Shown here piece after piece: positions 27,763 through 36,739 of a DNA stretch of 64,000 nucleotides; position 1 is the stretch's first letter; every line of letters begins with the position of its first letter. Made by a program: the position numbers and the translations under genes. The notes beneath the pieces were generated by a model. It was given only the letters and a program-made list of their open reading frames with translations, did no database searches and was not told where the DNA came from. The DNA is from a virus. The stretch is from IMG/VR virus record IMGVR_UViG_3300043466_002106, positions 1 to 64,000 of that record; one strand, given 5' to 3'.

Positions 27763-29291
27763 TGCAAGATAATACAATATTTTTTCAGGTACAGGTGATG
27801 GACAATCAGGACCCGATGATGTTGGGTAGAATTCGAGCAAAGTTGCTTATTGATAATTACGATGATATTGTTAGGTCAATCACAGACCCCCCATGGAACG
27901 AACAAAAAGATGCTTGGACAACAAGAGACCCATTTGTTTTTAGTCCCCTTATGCCATATTTCATGTATCAAGTACCAAAGCCAACAGAAATGGCTCAAAT
28001 ACTTTATACAAACAAAGATTTTAAGTATCAAAACCAATATTACATCCAAAACACGTTCTCAAGTCCAACAACAACAGGATATGAGTTTTATCAAGGTGGT
28101 AATAAATTTACAGGAACAGGAACACAATTAAAAAACCCAAAACCTTTAAAAAACCAAGATGGGACTTACACGGACCAAGCCGTACATAAAGGAGTATTTC
28201 CTGAGCCAGGTGACAACGCATTATTAGGACGTGGAAGCGCTGACGTTGTTGTAAAACAAGATGAGGTTTTAATTAGAGCAGGTAAATTTAAAGGAACACA
28301 ACTACAACCAAATATTGTACCTGTTGGAAATCAACAAAGAGGGTTTTTACAACTTTCAAGATTTAGCCAATCAAAAGTTCCATTACCAAATAAGACTATT
28401 TTAGAAACAAATGAGGTAACCGTACAAGTAAAGTACTTGATAGAATGGACAATAACCAACCCTGAAAATACTCAAGACAAATTTGCGGGTACGGTATATC
28501 TTTATCAATTAAAACCTGATTTATCAACTAATTCAAAAAATTTAACAGTAGGTACATTTGTAAATGAAAACCTTAAATCGTTGGTTGCGTCTGAGTCGTT
28601 TAATTTATTAACAAAAACTGAAACCATTAAATTTATTAATGATTTTATTAAGACTTGTAATAGTCAGACATATACTGTTTCAGGAATTCAATTGTTTACA
28701 AGTGAACAAAATAAATTCCCAATTTTTTACAGACCAAACAATTTAACATATTCTCAAATCACATCATCATCAGTGACAGGGGCAACCTCATCCGACGCTT
28801 ACACAAATGTTTCAAGTATCTTTAATCAAATTAAATTAAAATCCGCACTTAAAGATGGTGGATATGGATTAATTTATGCGAAGAATAAAGTTGGAAAACC
28901 TGTAAATATTAAAACAACCGTTGTACCTCAACAAACTTATTTAAATACTCAAACAACTTACGGGGCATTAGCAAGTGATACCCTTTATTTGTTATCACAA
29001 TTATCGTCAATTCCTGGTAAGGGTAAAATAAACTTTGATGACACATTATATGGTATTTCATTAGATAATTTTGTTGATGAACTATTACCAAAAACATCAA
29101 GTTTAGTTAGGGGTGAAGAACTTTTAGAACTACTTAATTTGATTGTTAGATTCTTAACAACCCATACTCACGCATATCCAGGTTTACCTCCTGTACCAGT
29201 TACTCAAGACGGTTCAAGTGTTGCAAACATGTTAACGGAGATGCAAAATGCCTATACCAAAATTCTTAATGGAAATATTCGACTTAATTGA
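27759..29291 (+). CDS. gp5-like baseplate hub/spike protein (OB-fold domain)
   Basis: 510 residues. The N-terminus FFQVQVMDNQDPMMLGRIRAK matches the opening of T4 gp5 (a VxDxxDPxxLGRxR pattern), which forms the OB-fold of the central spike. A later LLGRGSADVVVKQDEVLIRAG is also typical of phage spike proteins. No lysozyme domain is visible. The C-terminal ~60 residues (THTHAYPGLPPVP) resemble metal- or trimer-forming tips. A separate M15/M23-like peptidase gene at 60737 may supply wall degradation. Confidence 0.62.
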   Translation: MMQDNTIFFQVQVMDNQDPMMLGRIRAKLLIDNYDDIVRSITDPPWNEQKDAWTTRDPFVFSPLMPYFMYQVPKPTEMAQILYTNKDFKYQNQYYIQNTFSSPTTTGYEFYQGGNKFTGTGTQLKNPKPLKNQDGTYTDQAVHKGVFPEPGDNALLGRGSADVVVKQDEVLIRAGKFKGTQLQPNIVPVGNQQRGFLQLSRFSQSKVPLPNKTILETNEVTVQVKYLIEWTITNPENTQDKFAGTVYLYQLKPDLSTNSKNLTVGTFVNENLKSLVASESFNLLTKTETIKFINDFIKTCNSQTYTVSGIQLFTSEQNKFPIFYRPNNLTYSQITSSSVTGATSSDAYTNVSSIFNQIKLKSALKDGGYGLIYAKNKVGKPVNIKTTVVPQQTYLNTQTTYGALASDTLYLLSQLSSIPGKGKINFDDTLYGISLDNFVDELLPKTSSLVRGEELLELLNLIVRFLTTHTHAYPGLPPVPVTQDGSSVANMLTEMQNAYTKILNGNIRLN

Positions 29292-29299
29292 TATTTATA
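29292..29299 (+). promoter_or_regulatory. Candidate late promoter motif TATTTATA
   Basis: TATTTATA begins right after the stop codon of the gp5-like gene, 12 bases before the ATG at 29312. Confidence 0.45.
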
Positions 29300-29311
29300 T
29301 TAAAACGATTA

Positions 29312-30835
29312 ATGTCAATTTTAAGGTCCTACATAGATAAGAATAATACTATCATCTCAAATTCATATGTTAATACGGGTAGAAACCCTATTGTCGAGTT
29401 GAATTTTGGTGCGTCCGATTACGTAATTCCAAATTTTGGTTACACCCGTTTCTTATTTGATTTAGATTTAGACTTGTTGAGGGAAAACATTGCAACAGGT
29501 GTTGTTTCCACAGGATGTACAACAGGTATGACTCACGTTTTACAAATGACAAATACCTCATCATTTGATAATGAATTATTAAATACGTTCATGTCAAACG
29601 AAAGAAGGAGAGCAACTTCATTTGATTTAATCTTATTTAGAATCCCAAAAACATCAGGTTCAACAGGAAACCCACAAACTTGGGATGAAGGTGTTGGTTA
29701 TGATTATAATGATTTTAACCTAACAAAGAATAGTGCCAACGGTGGTTCAACACCACTTACATACGTAGATAGTCGTGCGTACTCGACTCGACCATCAAAT
29801 TGGTATCAAACTACCACTATTAGTAATTGGTCTCAACCAGGGGTCTATAATAATAAGAATGAAGGTACCGTAAATTTCTCAGGTTTAACAATTGTTGCAA
29901 GACAACATTTTGAACTTGGTAATGAAGACCTTATCATGGATATGTCCAATGAAATTAATGGTTTATTAAATGGTTCAATAACTGGTGTTACTGGTTGGGG
30001 AATTGCGTATCTACCACAAATTGAAAACATAACAGGTTTAACCGACAGTTATAGTGTGGCATTCTTTTCGAGACATACACAAACTTTCTATCAACCATTC
30101 CTTCAAACAACATACGACGACTTAATCAAAGACGACCGTAACATATTCTTGAAAAACCAAACAAATAAATTGTATTTATACATTTATCAAAATGGTGATT
30201 TCGCCAATTTAGATTCTGACCCTGTCGTTAGAATTGAAGACCGAAATGGTGATGCCGTACCAGGTATGGCAACATTATCAACTTGTTTACGAACAAGAGG
30301 TGTATATGAAGTAATAGTACCAAATGGATTCACAGGTGCAACCCCATGTCAATACTACGATGTTTGGTCAGGTTTAACAATAAACGGACAAGCATTACCT
30401 AATGTCACTAATCAATTTGTATTACAACAAGTTACCGCAGGAATTCAAATTGGTTCAACATCTAAAGAACCAAGTAAATATGGATTTGAGTTTTACGGTA
30501 TATTACAAAACGAACAAATCCTTAATACCGACATTAGAAAGGTTGGGGTTACAATTAAAAAGGCGTATACAGGTCAAGCTCCGTTACAAGATGTATCAGC
30601 ATTCTACAGAGTTTATGTTAGAGAAGGAACAACTGAAGTATTAGTTCAAGATTGGACACCTGTAAACAGAACACCAAATGAGTATTATTTCATTTTTGAT
30701 ACAAGAGATAAAATACCTAATGACTATTATGTAGATATCCAAGTGAACACTTCAGGTGAGAAAGATACTTATAAGAAACAGTTGGCATTTAGTATTGTTA
30801 ACTATAAAACAAACAACACATCATTTAGACAATAA
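29312..30835 (+). CDS. Virion structural protein, probably baseplate/tail
   Basis: 507 residues from the ATG at 29312; a longer frame from 29288 would need a TTG start overlapping the upstream gene and the promoter-like motif. The sequence is beta-rich and Asn/Thr/Gly-rich (IPNFGYTRFLFDLDLDLLREN; TLSTCLRTRGVYEVIVPNG), with a probable Ig-like C-terminal domain (ASAFYRVYV-type strands near 415-500). It follows the gp5-like gene and is likely a baseplate wedge or fibre-attachment protein. No named family is recognised. Confidence 0.6.
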   Translation: MSILRSYIDKNNTIISNSYVNTGRNPIVELNFGASDYVIPNFGYTRFLFDLDLDLLRENIATGVVSTGCTTGMTHVLQMTNTSSFDNELLNTFMSNERRRATSFDLILFRIPKTSGSTGNPQTWDEGVGYDYNDFNLTKNSANGGSTPLTYVDSRAYSTRPSNWYQTTTISNWSQPGVYNNKNEGTVNFSGLTIVARQHFELGNEDLIMDMSNEINGLLNGSITGVTGWGIAYLPQIENITGLTDSYSVAFFSRHTQTFYQPFLQTTYDDLIKDDRNIFLKNQTNKLYLYIYQNGDFANLDSDPVVRIEDRNGDAVPGMATLSTCLRTRGVYEVIVPNGFTGATPCQYYDVWSGLTINGQALPNVTNQFVLQQVTAGIQIGSTSKEPSKYGFEFYGILQNEQILNTDIRKVGVTIKKAYTGQAPLQDVSAFYRVYVREGTTEVLVQDWTPVNRTPNEYYFIFDTRDKIPNDYYVDIQVNTSGEKDTYKKQLAFSIVNYKTNNTSFRQ

Positions 30836-30836
30836 T

Positions 30837-31298
30837 ATGAAACCAGTAAAATTAACCGAATCAGATTTAAACCGAATAGTTAAAAAAGTTCTTTCAGAAC
30901 AAGAAGATGCAAACTATATGTTCTTTTCAAATTTAAAACAAATGAAAAGACAATTAGAGATGATTATGGAAATGGACCCTGCAGAAGTAGACCATATTAT
31001 TCAAAATGGACATGATTGGGCTGACGACCACATTTCTGAGGCTAAAACAAATATTGACCAAGTTTTTGATTTTTTAAAAAACGAATTTGACAAAGAATCT
31101 CAGTATGTAGATTTTGAAGAAATGAATGAGGGAAGGAAAAAGACAGGTACTCCACTTTGTGCTAGAGGTAAATCTGCTGCCAAGTCAAAATTCAAAGTTT
31201 ATCCTTCAGCATATGCTAACGGTTATGCGGTACAAGTATGTAAAGGTAAAATCAAAGGGTTAGACGGTAAGAAACGTTGTTCAGGTACTTATTGTTAA
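30837..31298 (+). CDS. DUF5872-like protein with N-terminal LTESDL motif
   Basis: 153 residues. The start MKPVKLTESDLNRIVKKVL is repeated almost exactly inside the protein encoded at 32518-33639. The C-terminal ~55 residues (GTPLCARGKSAAKSKFKVYP, SAYANGYAVQVCKG, KKRCSGTYC) have the Cys/Lys pattern of a short domain common in large phages, which I believe is DUF5872. Its function is unknown. Three to four Cys suggest metal binding. It ends the plus-strand tail run. Confidence 0.65.
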   Translation: MKPVKLTESDLNRIVKKVLSEQEDANYMFFSNLKQMKRQLEMIMEMDPAEVDHIIQNGHDWADDHISEAKTNIDQVFDFLKNEFDKESQYVDFEEMNEGRKKTGTPLCARGKSAAKSKFKVYPSAYANGYAVQVCKGKIKGLDGKKRCSGTYC

Positions 31299-31335
31299 TT
31301 TTCCTCAAATTATTTTTTTATTTAAAAAATTCATG

Positions 31336-31343
31336 TATCTTTG
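31336..31343 (+). promoter_or_regulatory. Bacteroidota-type -7 element TATCTTTG
   Basis: TATCTTTG fits TAnnTTTG, and the ATG at 31367 lies 23 bases downstream, room for a short leader. The -33 side is only a T-run, so the promoter is weaker than those of clpC or tmRNA. Confidence 0.5.
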
Positions 31344-31366
31344 TCAGTAAATACTGATATAAGACT

Positions 31367-31768
31367 ATGAAACACATTACCCACAAGTTAAGAAGACTAA
31401 TCCAACAAAAATATATTAAGTTGGCTCGACTTTCAAATCCCCAACTTAAAAAGTCCGCATACGAAAGAGATTGTATTGCAATTTGTAAAAAATTGATTGA
31501 CAAAGATGAAACAATCTTATTGTTAACTCCAATCTCAAACAAACGATACATCAGAAACGAAGAACAACAAATTTTCGTAATTTTAGAAAATTACAGTGTT
31601 AAAGTAATCAACCATGTGTATTCATATACAGTATTCTTAGAAGATAAATCATGGCATTCGATTGTTAATTTATTCGATAATGAAGTTGAGTCAAGACGTA
31701 TGGAGTTTGAAAAAGAAATTACTTCAAATATTAAGCATTCTCTTCAAAATATTTTACACAAGATATGA
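31367..31768 (+). CDS. Hypothetical accessory protein
   Basis: 133 residues with a basic helical N-terminus (MKHITHKLRRLIQQKYIKLARL) and a mixed C-terminal domain (QQIFVILENYSVKVINHVYSYTVFLED). There is no signal peptide. It follows a host-type promoter rather than a TATTTATA motif, so early expression is plausible. It overlaps the next gene by 4 bases. Confidence 0.6.
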   Translation: MKHITHKLRRLIQQKYIKLARLSNPQLKKSAYERDCIAICKKLIDKDETILLLTPISNKRYIRNEEQQIFVILENYSVKVINHVYSYTVFLEDKSWHSIVNLFDNEVESRRMEFEKEITSNIKHSLQNILHKI

Positions 31769-32052
31769 TGAAAACAAGTCCATTTAAAAAAACATTTTAT
31801 TTTGGTTTAAGTATATTTTTAACACCAATTTTTATTGCAATTACAATAACTTTACTTACTTTTGTAAGTAGAAGTCCTAAAACAAAAAAAGTTGAGGTGA
31901 AAAAAGAAATTGTTTTTCCTCCTGATAATGTGATAGAACATGATACGGTTTACATTGAAAGACCAAAACCAAAATTGACACCTAAAATTGTCATAGAACC
32001 AAAAAAAATAGATACGGTAAAAGTTACTGATACATCTAACCAAATAAATTAA
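31765..32052 (+). CDS. Small inner-membrane protein with Pro/Lys/Glu stalk
   Basis: 95 residues. One clear hydrophobic helix lies at residues ~10-32 (FYFGLSIFLTPIFIAITITL). It is followed by a charged Lys/Glu/Pro region (RPKPKLTPKIVIEPKK) that would extend into the periplasm or cytoplasm. A TonB-like Pro/Lys spacer is suggested only by composition. It shares a short, probably early operon with the two neighbours and may modify the host envelope. Confidence 0.6.
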   Translation: MMKTSPFKKTFYFGLSIFLTPIFIAITITLLTFVSRSPKTKKVEVKKEIVFPPDNVIEHDTVYIERPKPKLTPKIVIEPKKIDTVKVTDTSNQIN

Positions 32053-32077
32053 TTAATTTAAACAACTACCTTTACCT

Positions 32078-32521
32078 ATGAAAACAATCATCCTAACAAT
32101 CGTACTTTTAATTTCAAATATTTTAATTGGTCAACACATCCCAAACATGGATACCACTAAAAGTATTCTTTTGGTTTCACATTACCACTCAACTGACAAA
32201 CCTATCTTATCGTTGTTAAAACGAAATCAAGACATTATTTTTTTCATTAATCTTGACGATAAAGATATTTTTACGTTTTGTGACGCGGAATATTACTTTC
32301 ACGCAAAAATTAAAGAATTAAATTTAGACTCTACAGGTCATATTCACATTTATTTCACTATTACCCATAAAAGAAGATTAGGTACGACTAATATTGACGG
32401 TAAAATCTGTCATACAGTAGGGGATGAATTTTTTACAATGGTTATTGATAATAAAATGACCAAGCACACATCTATTAAATGTGAATTTCACAAAGAAAAA
32501 TTAATGAATGTTGATTATTAG
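32078..32521 (+). CDS. Secreted protein, unknown function
   Basis: 147 residues with a signal peptide (MKTIILTIVLLISNILIGQ) ending in the Gln-type cleavage context common in Bacteroidota. The mature part is beta-rich (HIHIYFTITHKRRLGTTNID) with a few His and Cys. It would be exported to the periplasm or surface. The gene ends 4 bases inside the convergent neighbour. Its place after a membrane protein hints at an envelope-related role. Confidence 0.65.
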   Translation: MKTIILTIVLLISNILIGQHIPNMDTTKSILLVSHYHSTDKPILSLLKRNQDIIFFINLDDKDIFTFCDAEYYFHAKIKELNLDSTGHIHIYFTITHKRRLGTTNIDGKICHTVGDEFFTMVIDNKMTKHTSIKCEFHKEKLMNVDY

Positions 32522-33639
32522 GATACTTTTGATGAACAAGATTTGAACCTTTTTGGAGAGTTTTTAATTAATTGACAAAATTGTGATAACCATTTTTTAT
32601 CTAATTCTCCTTGTTTCATTTTATCTTCATCACTTAAATTGTAATCAATAGATTCTAAACCATGGTCAATTTTTTTGTCTTGACAATTATAACTAATAGT
32701 TCGTGGACCTTCTTTCACACCATTTGCAATTATTGTTGGATATCCAAGGGTATCACATAACAATCTAACTTCAGTTACATTTGGACTACTACCATCAATT
32801 TTTTTTCTATGACACATTTTGTTATATAAAATTGGGTCTAAATTTGATTCATTTTTACCGTCACATATAATAACCATAGATTCAGGTTTTTTCTTTAATA
32901 GACCAATTCTATTATTTTCTTGTTCTGACTCTTCTGTTAATACTTTTCTAACAAGATTGATTAATTCACTTTCAGTTAACTTTATTGTCTTTTTCATTGA
33001 TTCATTTTTTGGTTTGTACGACACCATTTTTGGTGAATTTCCCGTACCCGATTTATTATGACTTTTTTCGGCTTTTCTTTTTTGTTGACAAGCACTTCTT
33101 TTTTCAGAATCTGTCATTTTTGATGCAACACCAGCGGCTCTACATTTTGGATATCCTTTGTCAGACGCTTCAGGTCTACCACATGGTGGATGTCCTCCAC
33201 CTTCTTTTTTTCTACAGATATTAACCCAAGGACCTTTTGGTTGACTACTTCCTTTTGGTTTTTTCTTTGTTCCAAACCACACCGCCAAATCCTCCTTTAA
33301 TGGTCCAACTGCTTGATGTATAATTTTTTCAGGGTTTTCAACATCACCTAAGTTACTTCCATCTTCATCATTTTGTCCTGTGTAGAAACTTTTTAGATAT
33401 GCGTCAACTTGTGATATTTTATCCGTTCTTTTTTCAATTCTTGCTCTTTCTTCAGGAGTTTCTTTAAAATCCCCGTCAGCCTCTTCATACGCCAACTCAG
33501 CATTATCGTAACTATAAACAGAATCTGTAAATGGAGCAATTTGGTTTTCTTTCCATGGTTGTGGAGATAATACAATAGGTACTTTGAAATGACCAGCATT
33601 TCCTGAACCCGTTGCTTCACTAATTCTATTTCTTTTCAT
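32518..33639 (-). CDS. Two-part protein: DUF5872-like region plus LTESEL-motif domain
   Basis: 373 residues. Residues ~1-210 contain acidic and Lys-rich regions and Cys/Gly segments (WVNICRKKEGGGHPPCGRPE, KGYPKCRAAGVASKMTD). Residues ~215-237 read MKKTIKLTESELINLVRKVL, matching the N-terminus of the protein at 30837. A Cys-containing domain follows. This looks like a fusion of two phage genes. A TATTTATA motif lies 8 bases upstream of the start, so late expression and a virion role are plausible. Confidence 0.62.
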   Translation of the reverse strand: MKRNRISEATGSGNAGHFKVPIVLSPQPWKENQIAPFTDSVYSYDNAELAYEEADGDFKETPEERARIEKRTDKISQVDAYLKSFYTGQNDEDGSNLGDVENPEKIIHQAVGPLKEDLAVWFGTKKKPKGSSQPKGPWVNICRKKEGGGHPPCGRPEASDKGYPKCRAAGVASKMTDSEKRSACQQKRKAEKSHNKSGTGNSPKMVSYKPKNESMKKTIKLTESELINLVRKVLTEESEQENNRIGLLKKKPESMVIICDGKNESNLDPILYNKMCHRKKIDGSSPNVTEVRLLCDTLGYPTIIANGVKEGPRTISYNCQDKKIDHGLESIDYNLSDEDKMKQGELDKKWLSQFCQLIKNSPKRFKSCSSKVS

Positions 33640-33647
33640 ATACTTAC

Positions 33648-33655
33648 TATAAATA
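33648..33655 (-). promoter_or_regulatory. Candidate late promoter motif, divergent intergenic
   Basis: The minus strand reads TATTTATA 8 bases before the gene that starts at 33639. The plus strand of the same bases reads TATAAATA, the T4 late consensus, 15 bases before the ATG at 33671. The element may therefore serve either direction. Confidence 0.4.
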
Positions 33656-33670
33656 TATCGTTAATACATT

Positions 33671-33877
33671 ATGGAACAAGAAAAACAACCCATCGCATTT
33701 CTTTTTGAGGAAGTGGCAATATACAAACCTGAGGATGTCGATAACCTTATAGACGGATTAACTGAAGAACAAGCAAAGTTCATGTTAACACGGGCGGTTC
33801 AAATGGCACATAAACATGGTTTATATTCTCTTTCAGAGTCAGAATTAATATCCAAATCACTCAGAGTGTTAAAATAA
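33671..33877 (+). CDS. Small hypothetical protein
   Basis: 68 residues, helical and acidic (KPEDVDNLIDGLTEEQAKFML; SLSESELISKSLRVL). No domain is recognised. It is an isolated plus-strand gene among minus-strand genes and ends at a strong bidirectional terminator, which supports its being a real transcribed unit. Confidence 0.6.
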   Translation: MEQEKQPIAFLFEEVAIYKPEDVDNLIDGLTEEQAKFMLTRAVQMAHKHGLYSLSESELISKSLRVLK

Positions 33878-33906
33878 AAAAGGGGTCTCACGGGACCCCT
33901 TTTTTT
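33876..33906. terminator. Bidirectional intrinsic terminator
   Basis: A GGGGTC stem with a 6-base loop pairs with GACCCC, flanked by A-runs on the left and T-runs on the right. It sits between two convergent genes and should stop transcription in both directions. Confidence 0.92.
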
Positions 33907-33911
33907 ATATC

Positions 33912-34706
33912 TTACAATTTGTTACCACAAGATGGACAAAACTTATATTTTGATTTTGTCTTGGTACCACATTCGGTACAATAATGTTTAATATCTTCAG
34001 TGGTATTATTTTTATTACTTAATGGTAATATTTTTAAACTTATTTGATGTGATGCGAAATAGTTAAATTCTCCGTATGAATTAGTAAATTTTTGATTGGA
34101 TTTTTCACCTTTTTCAACTCTACCCGTTTCAATAGATTTTTTAGATTTAACACTTCTAATATTTGGACCTTCAAATGTGTTAGTTACACCATTTGAATTT
34201 GTTAGGTGTGGTCCTGATAAAGATGTCACACTATATGTATTTGATGAGTTATTGGTAAAAGTCATATTACCATAATATGGAGAACCTGTGTTAATAACTT
34301 GTGACCAACCAGTATTCCAATTGCCACCTGAAAGATGAGGATAATTAACTATTTGAGATTCATCATAAAACTCAACACTAACATCCCCATTTAAGTCAAT
34401 TGCGTCACGATTCTCGGACGTATCTTTAACTTCATAGGTACTGAACTCAAACTTGTTATTTGAGTCAAGGAAACGTTCTAAAAACACCCTTTGACCTGGT
34501 CGAATAACAATCCCACTTGTCGAGATGTATTTACCATTAAGTTTGATTTTACAAAGTACTGATTTTTGTGTTGGATTATGAATTTCGAATTCGAAATTAT
34601 CTTTGTCGTTAAGGAATACGACATTACCATTGTAGATTTTTAAACGCGACTTTTTCTTTGTGATGTGAGCTGTCGGCTTGCTCACGCTAGTTGTTGTGTA
34701 ATACAT
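33912..34706 (-). CDS. Beta-rich protein with C-terminal zinc ribbon, possible capsid accessory
   Basis: 264 residues. The N-terminal ~100 residues are beta-rich (IYNGNVVFLNDKDNFEFEIH; GIVIRPGQRVFLERFLDS), with a Ser/Asn/Thr-rich middle. The C-terminal ~25 residues are a zinc ribbon (HYCTECGTK with KFCPSCGNKL, a CxxC pair of pairs). It directly follows the major capsid gene but behind a terminator and its own TATTTATT motif at 34812. A decoration or head-fibre role is conceivable. The zinc ribbon could instead mean nucleic-acid binding. Confidence 0.6.
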   Translation of the reverse strand: MYYTTTSVSKPTAHITKKKSRLKIYNGNVVFLNDKDNFEFEIHNPTQKSVLCKIKLNGKYISTSGIVIRPGQRVFLERFLDSNNKFEFSTYEVKDTSENRDAIDLNGDVSVEFYDESQIVNYPHLSGGNWNTGWSQVINTGSPYYGNMTFTNNSSNTYSVTSLSGPHLTNSNGVTNTFEGPNIRSVKSKKSIETGRVEKGEKSNQKFTNSYGEFNYFASHQISLKILPLSNKNNTTEDIKHYCTECGTKTKSKYKFCPSCGNKL

Positions 34707-34811
34707 TTTTTTTTAATTTTAAAATAGTTAATGACTATGTTACCAATACCTTTGTGTCCGTGAATACTCTACAGCTTTTAAGGGCTGGGGACTGATAAAC
34801 TAAAATCTAAC

Positions 34812-34819
34812 AATAAATA
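34812..34819 (-). promoter_or_regulatory. Candidate late promoter with ~100-base leader
   Basis: The minus strand reads TATTTATT about 105 bases upstream of the zinc-ribbon gene. The leader contains a small hairpin (CAGC...GCTG around 34777-34792). I recognise no riboswitch class in it. Confidence 0.35.
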
Positions 34820-34840
34820 TACTCCAACTTAAAATTGTGT

Positions 34841-34874
34841 AAACAAAAAAAGGAGACAATTTCTTGTCTCCTTT
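34841..34874 (-). terminator. Intrinsic terminator after the major capsid gene
   Basis: On the minus strand AAAGGAGACAA pairs with TTGTCTCCTTT around a 4-base loop and is followed by a run of seven T. It lies 21 bases past the capsid stop codon. Confidence 0.92.
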
Positions 34875-34894
34875 CTTATAGGGTAAGATATTGA

Positions 34895-36697
34895 TTATCT
34901 CAATTCTCTTAAGTCGAATGTTCTTACTCCATCAACTGTGATACGTCCGTAGAAACGGTTGTTAACCATTTTCTTAGCGTAACGTGTCATAATACCTTTG
35001 ATAGGTGTGAAGTTGAATGGATTGTACATTGTAGGTGTTAATTGTAGAGGTACATACGGTGCGTAGATGTAACCTGTGTCAAGTAAAGATGTACCTTTGT
35101 GACCCAACAACACTTGGTTTGGTGGGAAGTAAGGGTCTCTATACACTTGGTAACGACCTGCCAATGTACCAACTCTTTCAATACCCATGTTGTATTGGTC
35201 TTGCTCAGGAGCCGCGTTTGATACGTGGAAGTATTCCAAGTCATCAAAGATAGCACTGATTTCAGAAGAAACAACAATCCAGTTAGCTCCACCTCTTAAG
35301 GTAGATTTGTGGATTTGAGCCGAAATTTGGTTGATAGCTGTAATCAATGTTTGATTCCAGTCTTTTTGAGTGTAAGGAACTGCACTTGAACCAAGACGCT
35401 TCCATCCGTTGTAATCCCAACGTAAGTTCCAAGCCGCACCTTTACGTAAATCTCTTAAGATTTCACGGTCGATTTCAGCCGCAACTTGCTCAGACAATAA
35501 AGCTGTTAATTCAGCTTCAGCGTCGATGTTGTGGAATGCTGCAACGTCTTGAGCCATTTCTGGTGACCATTGAGCTCTTAATTTTCTTTCTGTTACAGAA
35601 ACTGTAACTGACATAAGGTCGAAAGATACCTCACCGATTCTATCTTCAAACTCTAAGTTTTTGTAGATTCTGTATTTAGCAGTAAATGCGTCGTTAACTG
35701 TTGTATCAGATGCAAATGTTGAACCTGTATAACCGTCCATAGAACCACCACAAGTGATACAAACTGGTACTTGTAAATCAACTTCTAAGTAAATTTTACC
35801 TTCAGTATCACATAAGTTGTCATATTGACCACCATCAGTTTTACTGTTAGGGAATACTAACGTTTCGTTGTTATTACCATATTGTACGATACCTTTACCA
35901 TATCTTTGAGTTACAACTCTAAATAAGTAAGGGTTAGTTGTGTTACCTGATGTGAAAGCGTTACCAGTAGCACCATAAATAGTTAAATCAGATAAGAACG
36001 CTTCGTTGTCCATTGGTTGACCATCAGGACCGATTAATTTACCTGCTCCATCAGATGCAAAACCTGACATAACGATTAACACTTTTCTGTAATTATCCTC
36101 AGTATAAGCTGAAGGAACTAATTGGTCAGCTAACCATGAAACTGTTGTTACGTTTGCAGTTATTGCAGAAAATTGTCCTTTAGAATAGTCGAACAATCCT
36201 GGAGGGTCCAAAGCTGGTTCGTTACCTTCGTAGAATCTATCGTAAAGGTCTTTAGTGTTATTGTAGTCATAACCACTGTTTGGTGTTTGTCCTGCCGCAG
36301 CGTTTGGTGAACCATAAGGTGCGTAGTGAATACCAGTATTCGCATTTGATTCATCAGTGTAAGCCTGAATGTTAGGTACGAAGTAGAATAATTTACCGAT
36401 AGGTAAGTTCATAGCTTGTACAGAAACGATGTCGTTCGCTAATAATTTAGAGAATACACGTCTTACAATTGGGAAAACAACTGTTTCAAATGCACCTGTA
36501 TCAGATGTAGATGATGCTTCGTTAATCAAGTACGATGCTTGGTTTTCGTATAATTGTGCTACGTTTTCTCTCATGTGACCTTTAAGACCCTCTAAGAATC
36601 CTAATTTGTCCCATTTGTTGATTGTGTCTTCTTTGATAACTTTAAGGTGTTTTAAACCGATGTTACCTACAAGACCTGATTCTAATAATGCTCCCAT
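34895..36697 (-). CDS. T4 gp23-like major capsid protein
   Basis: 600 residues, against ~520 in T4. Residues ~70-105 (FETVVFPIVRRVFSKLLAN, IVSVQAMNLPIGKLFYF) match the conserved gp23 core. The N-terminus probably acts as a scaffold-binding peptide, with a gp21-type cleavage site at INE|A (residues 60/61). C-terminal segments (VPLQLTPTMYNPFNF and NRFYGRITVDGVRTFDLREL) are also family-like. It follows the scaffold with a 42-base gap and precedes a strong terminator, consistent with a high-level late product. Confidence 0.93.
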   Translation of the reverse strand: MGALLESGLVGNIGLKHLKVIKEDTINKWDKLGFLEGLKGHMRENVAQLYENQASYLINEASSTSDTGAFETVVFPIVRRVFSKLLANDIVSVQAMNLPIGKLFYFVPNIQAYTDESNANTGIHYAPYGSPNAAAGQTPNSGYDYNNTKDLYDRFYEGNEPALDPPGLFDYSKGQFSAITANVTTVSWLADQLVPSAYTEDNYRKVLIVMSGFASDGAGKLIGPDGQPMDNEAFLSDLTIYGATGNAFTSGNTTNPYLFRVVTQRYGKGIVQYGNNNETLVFPNSKTDGGQYDNLCDTEGKIYLEVDLQVPVCITCGGSMDGYTGSTFASDTTVNDAFTAKYRIYKNLEFEDRIGEVSFDLMSVTVSVTERKLRAQWSPEMAQDVAAFHNIDAEAELTALLSEQVAAEIDREILRDLRKGAAWNLRWDYNGWKRLGSSAVPYTQKDWNQTLITAINQISAQIHKSTLRGGANWIVVSSEISAIFDDLEYFHVSNAAPEQDQYNMGIERVGTLAGRYQVYRDPYFPPNQVLLGHKGTSLLDTGYIYAPYVPLQLTPTMYNPFNFTPIKGIMTRYAKKMVNNRFYGRITVDGVRTFDLRELR

Positions 36698-36739
36698 TTT
36701 AGTATTTGTTTTGTTTTTAGTTTATTTTTATTTATTTTT

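Noticed and set aside
27759-29291. Lysozyme domain in the gp5-like protein
   Set aside because: Only the OB-fold start is recognisable; no catalytic Glu/Asp/Thr pattern of T4 lysozyme is visible.
34747-34754. TACCTTTG on the plus strand as a promoter
   Set aside because: No -33 element is present and it would transcribe antisense into the major capsid gene.
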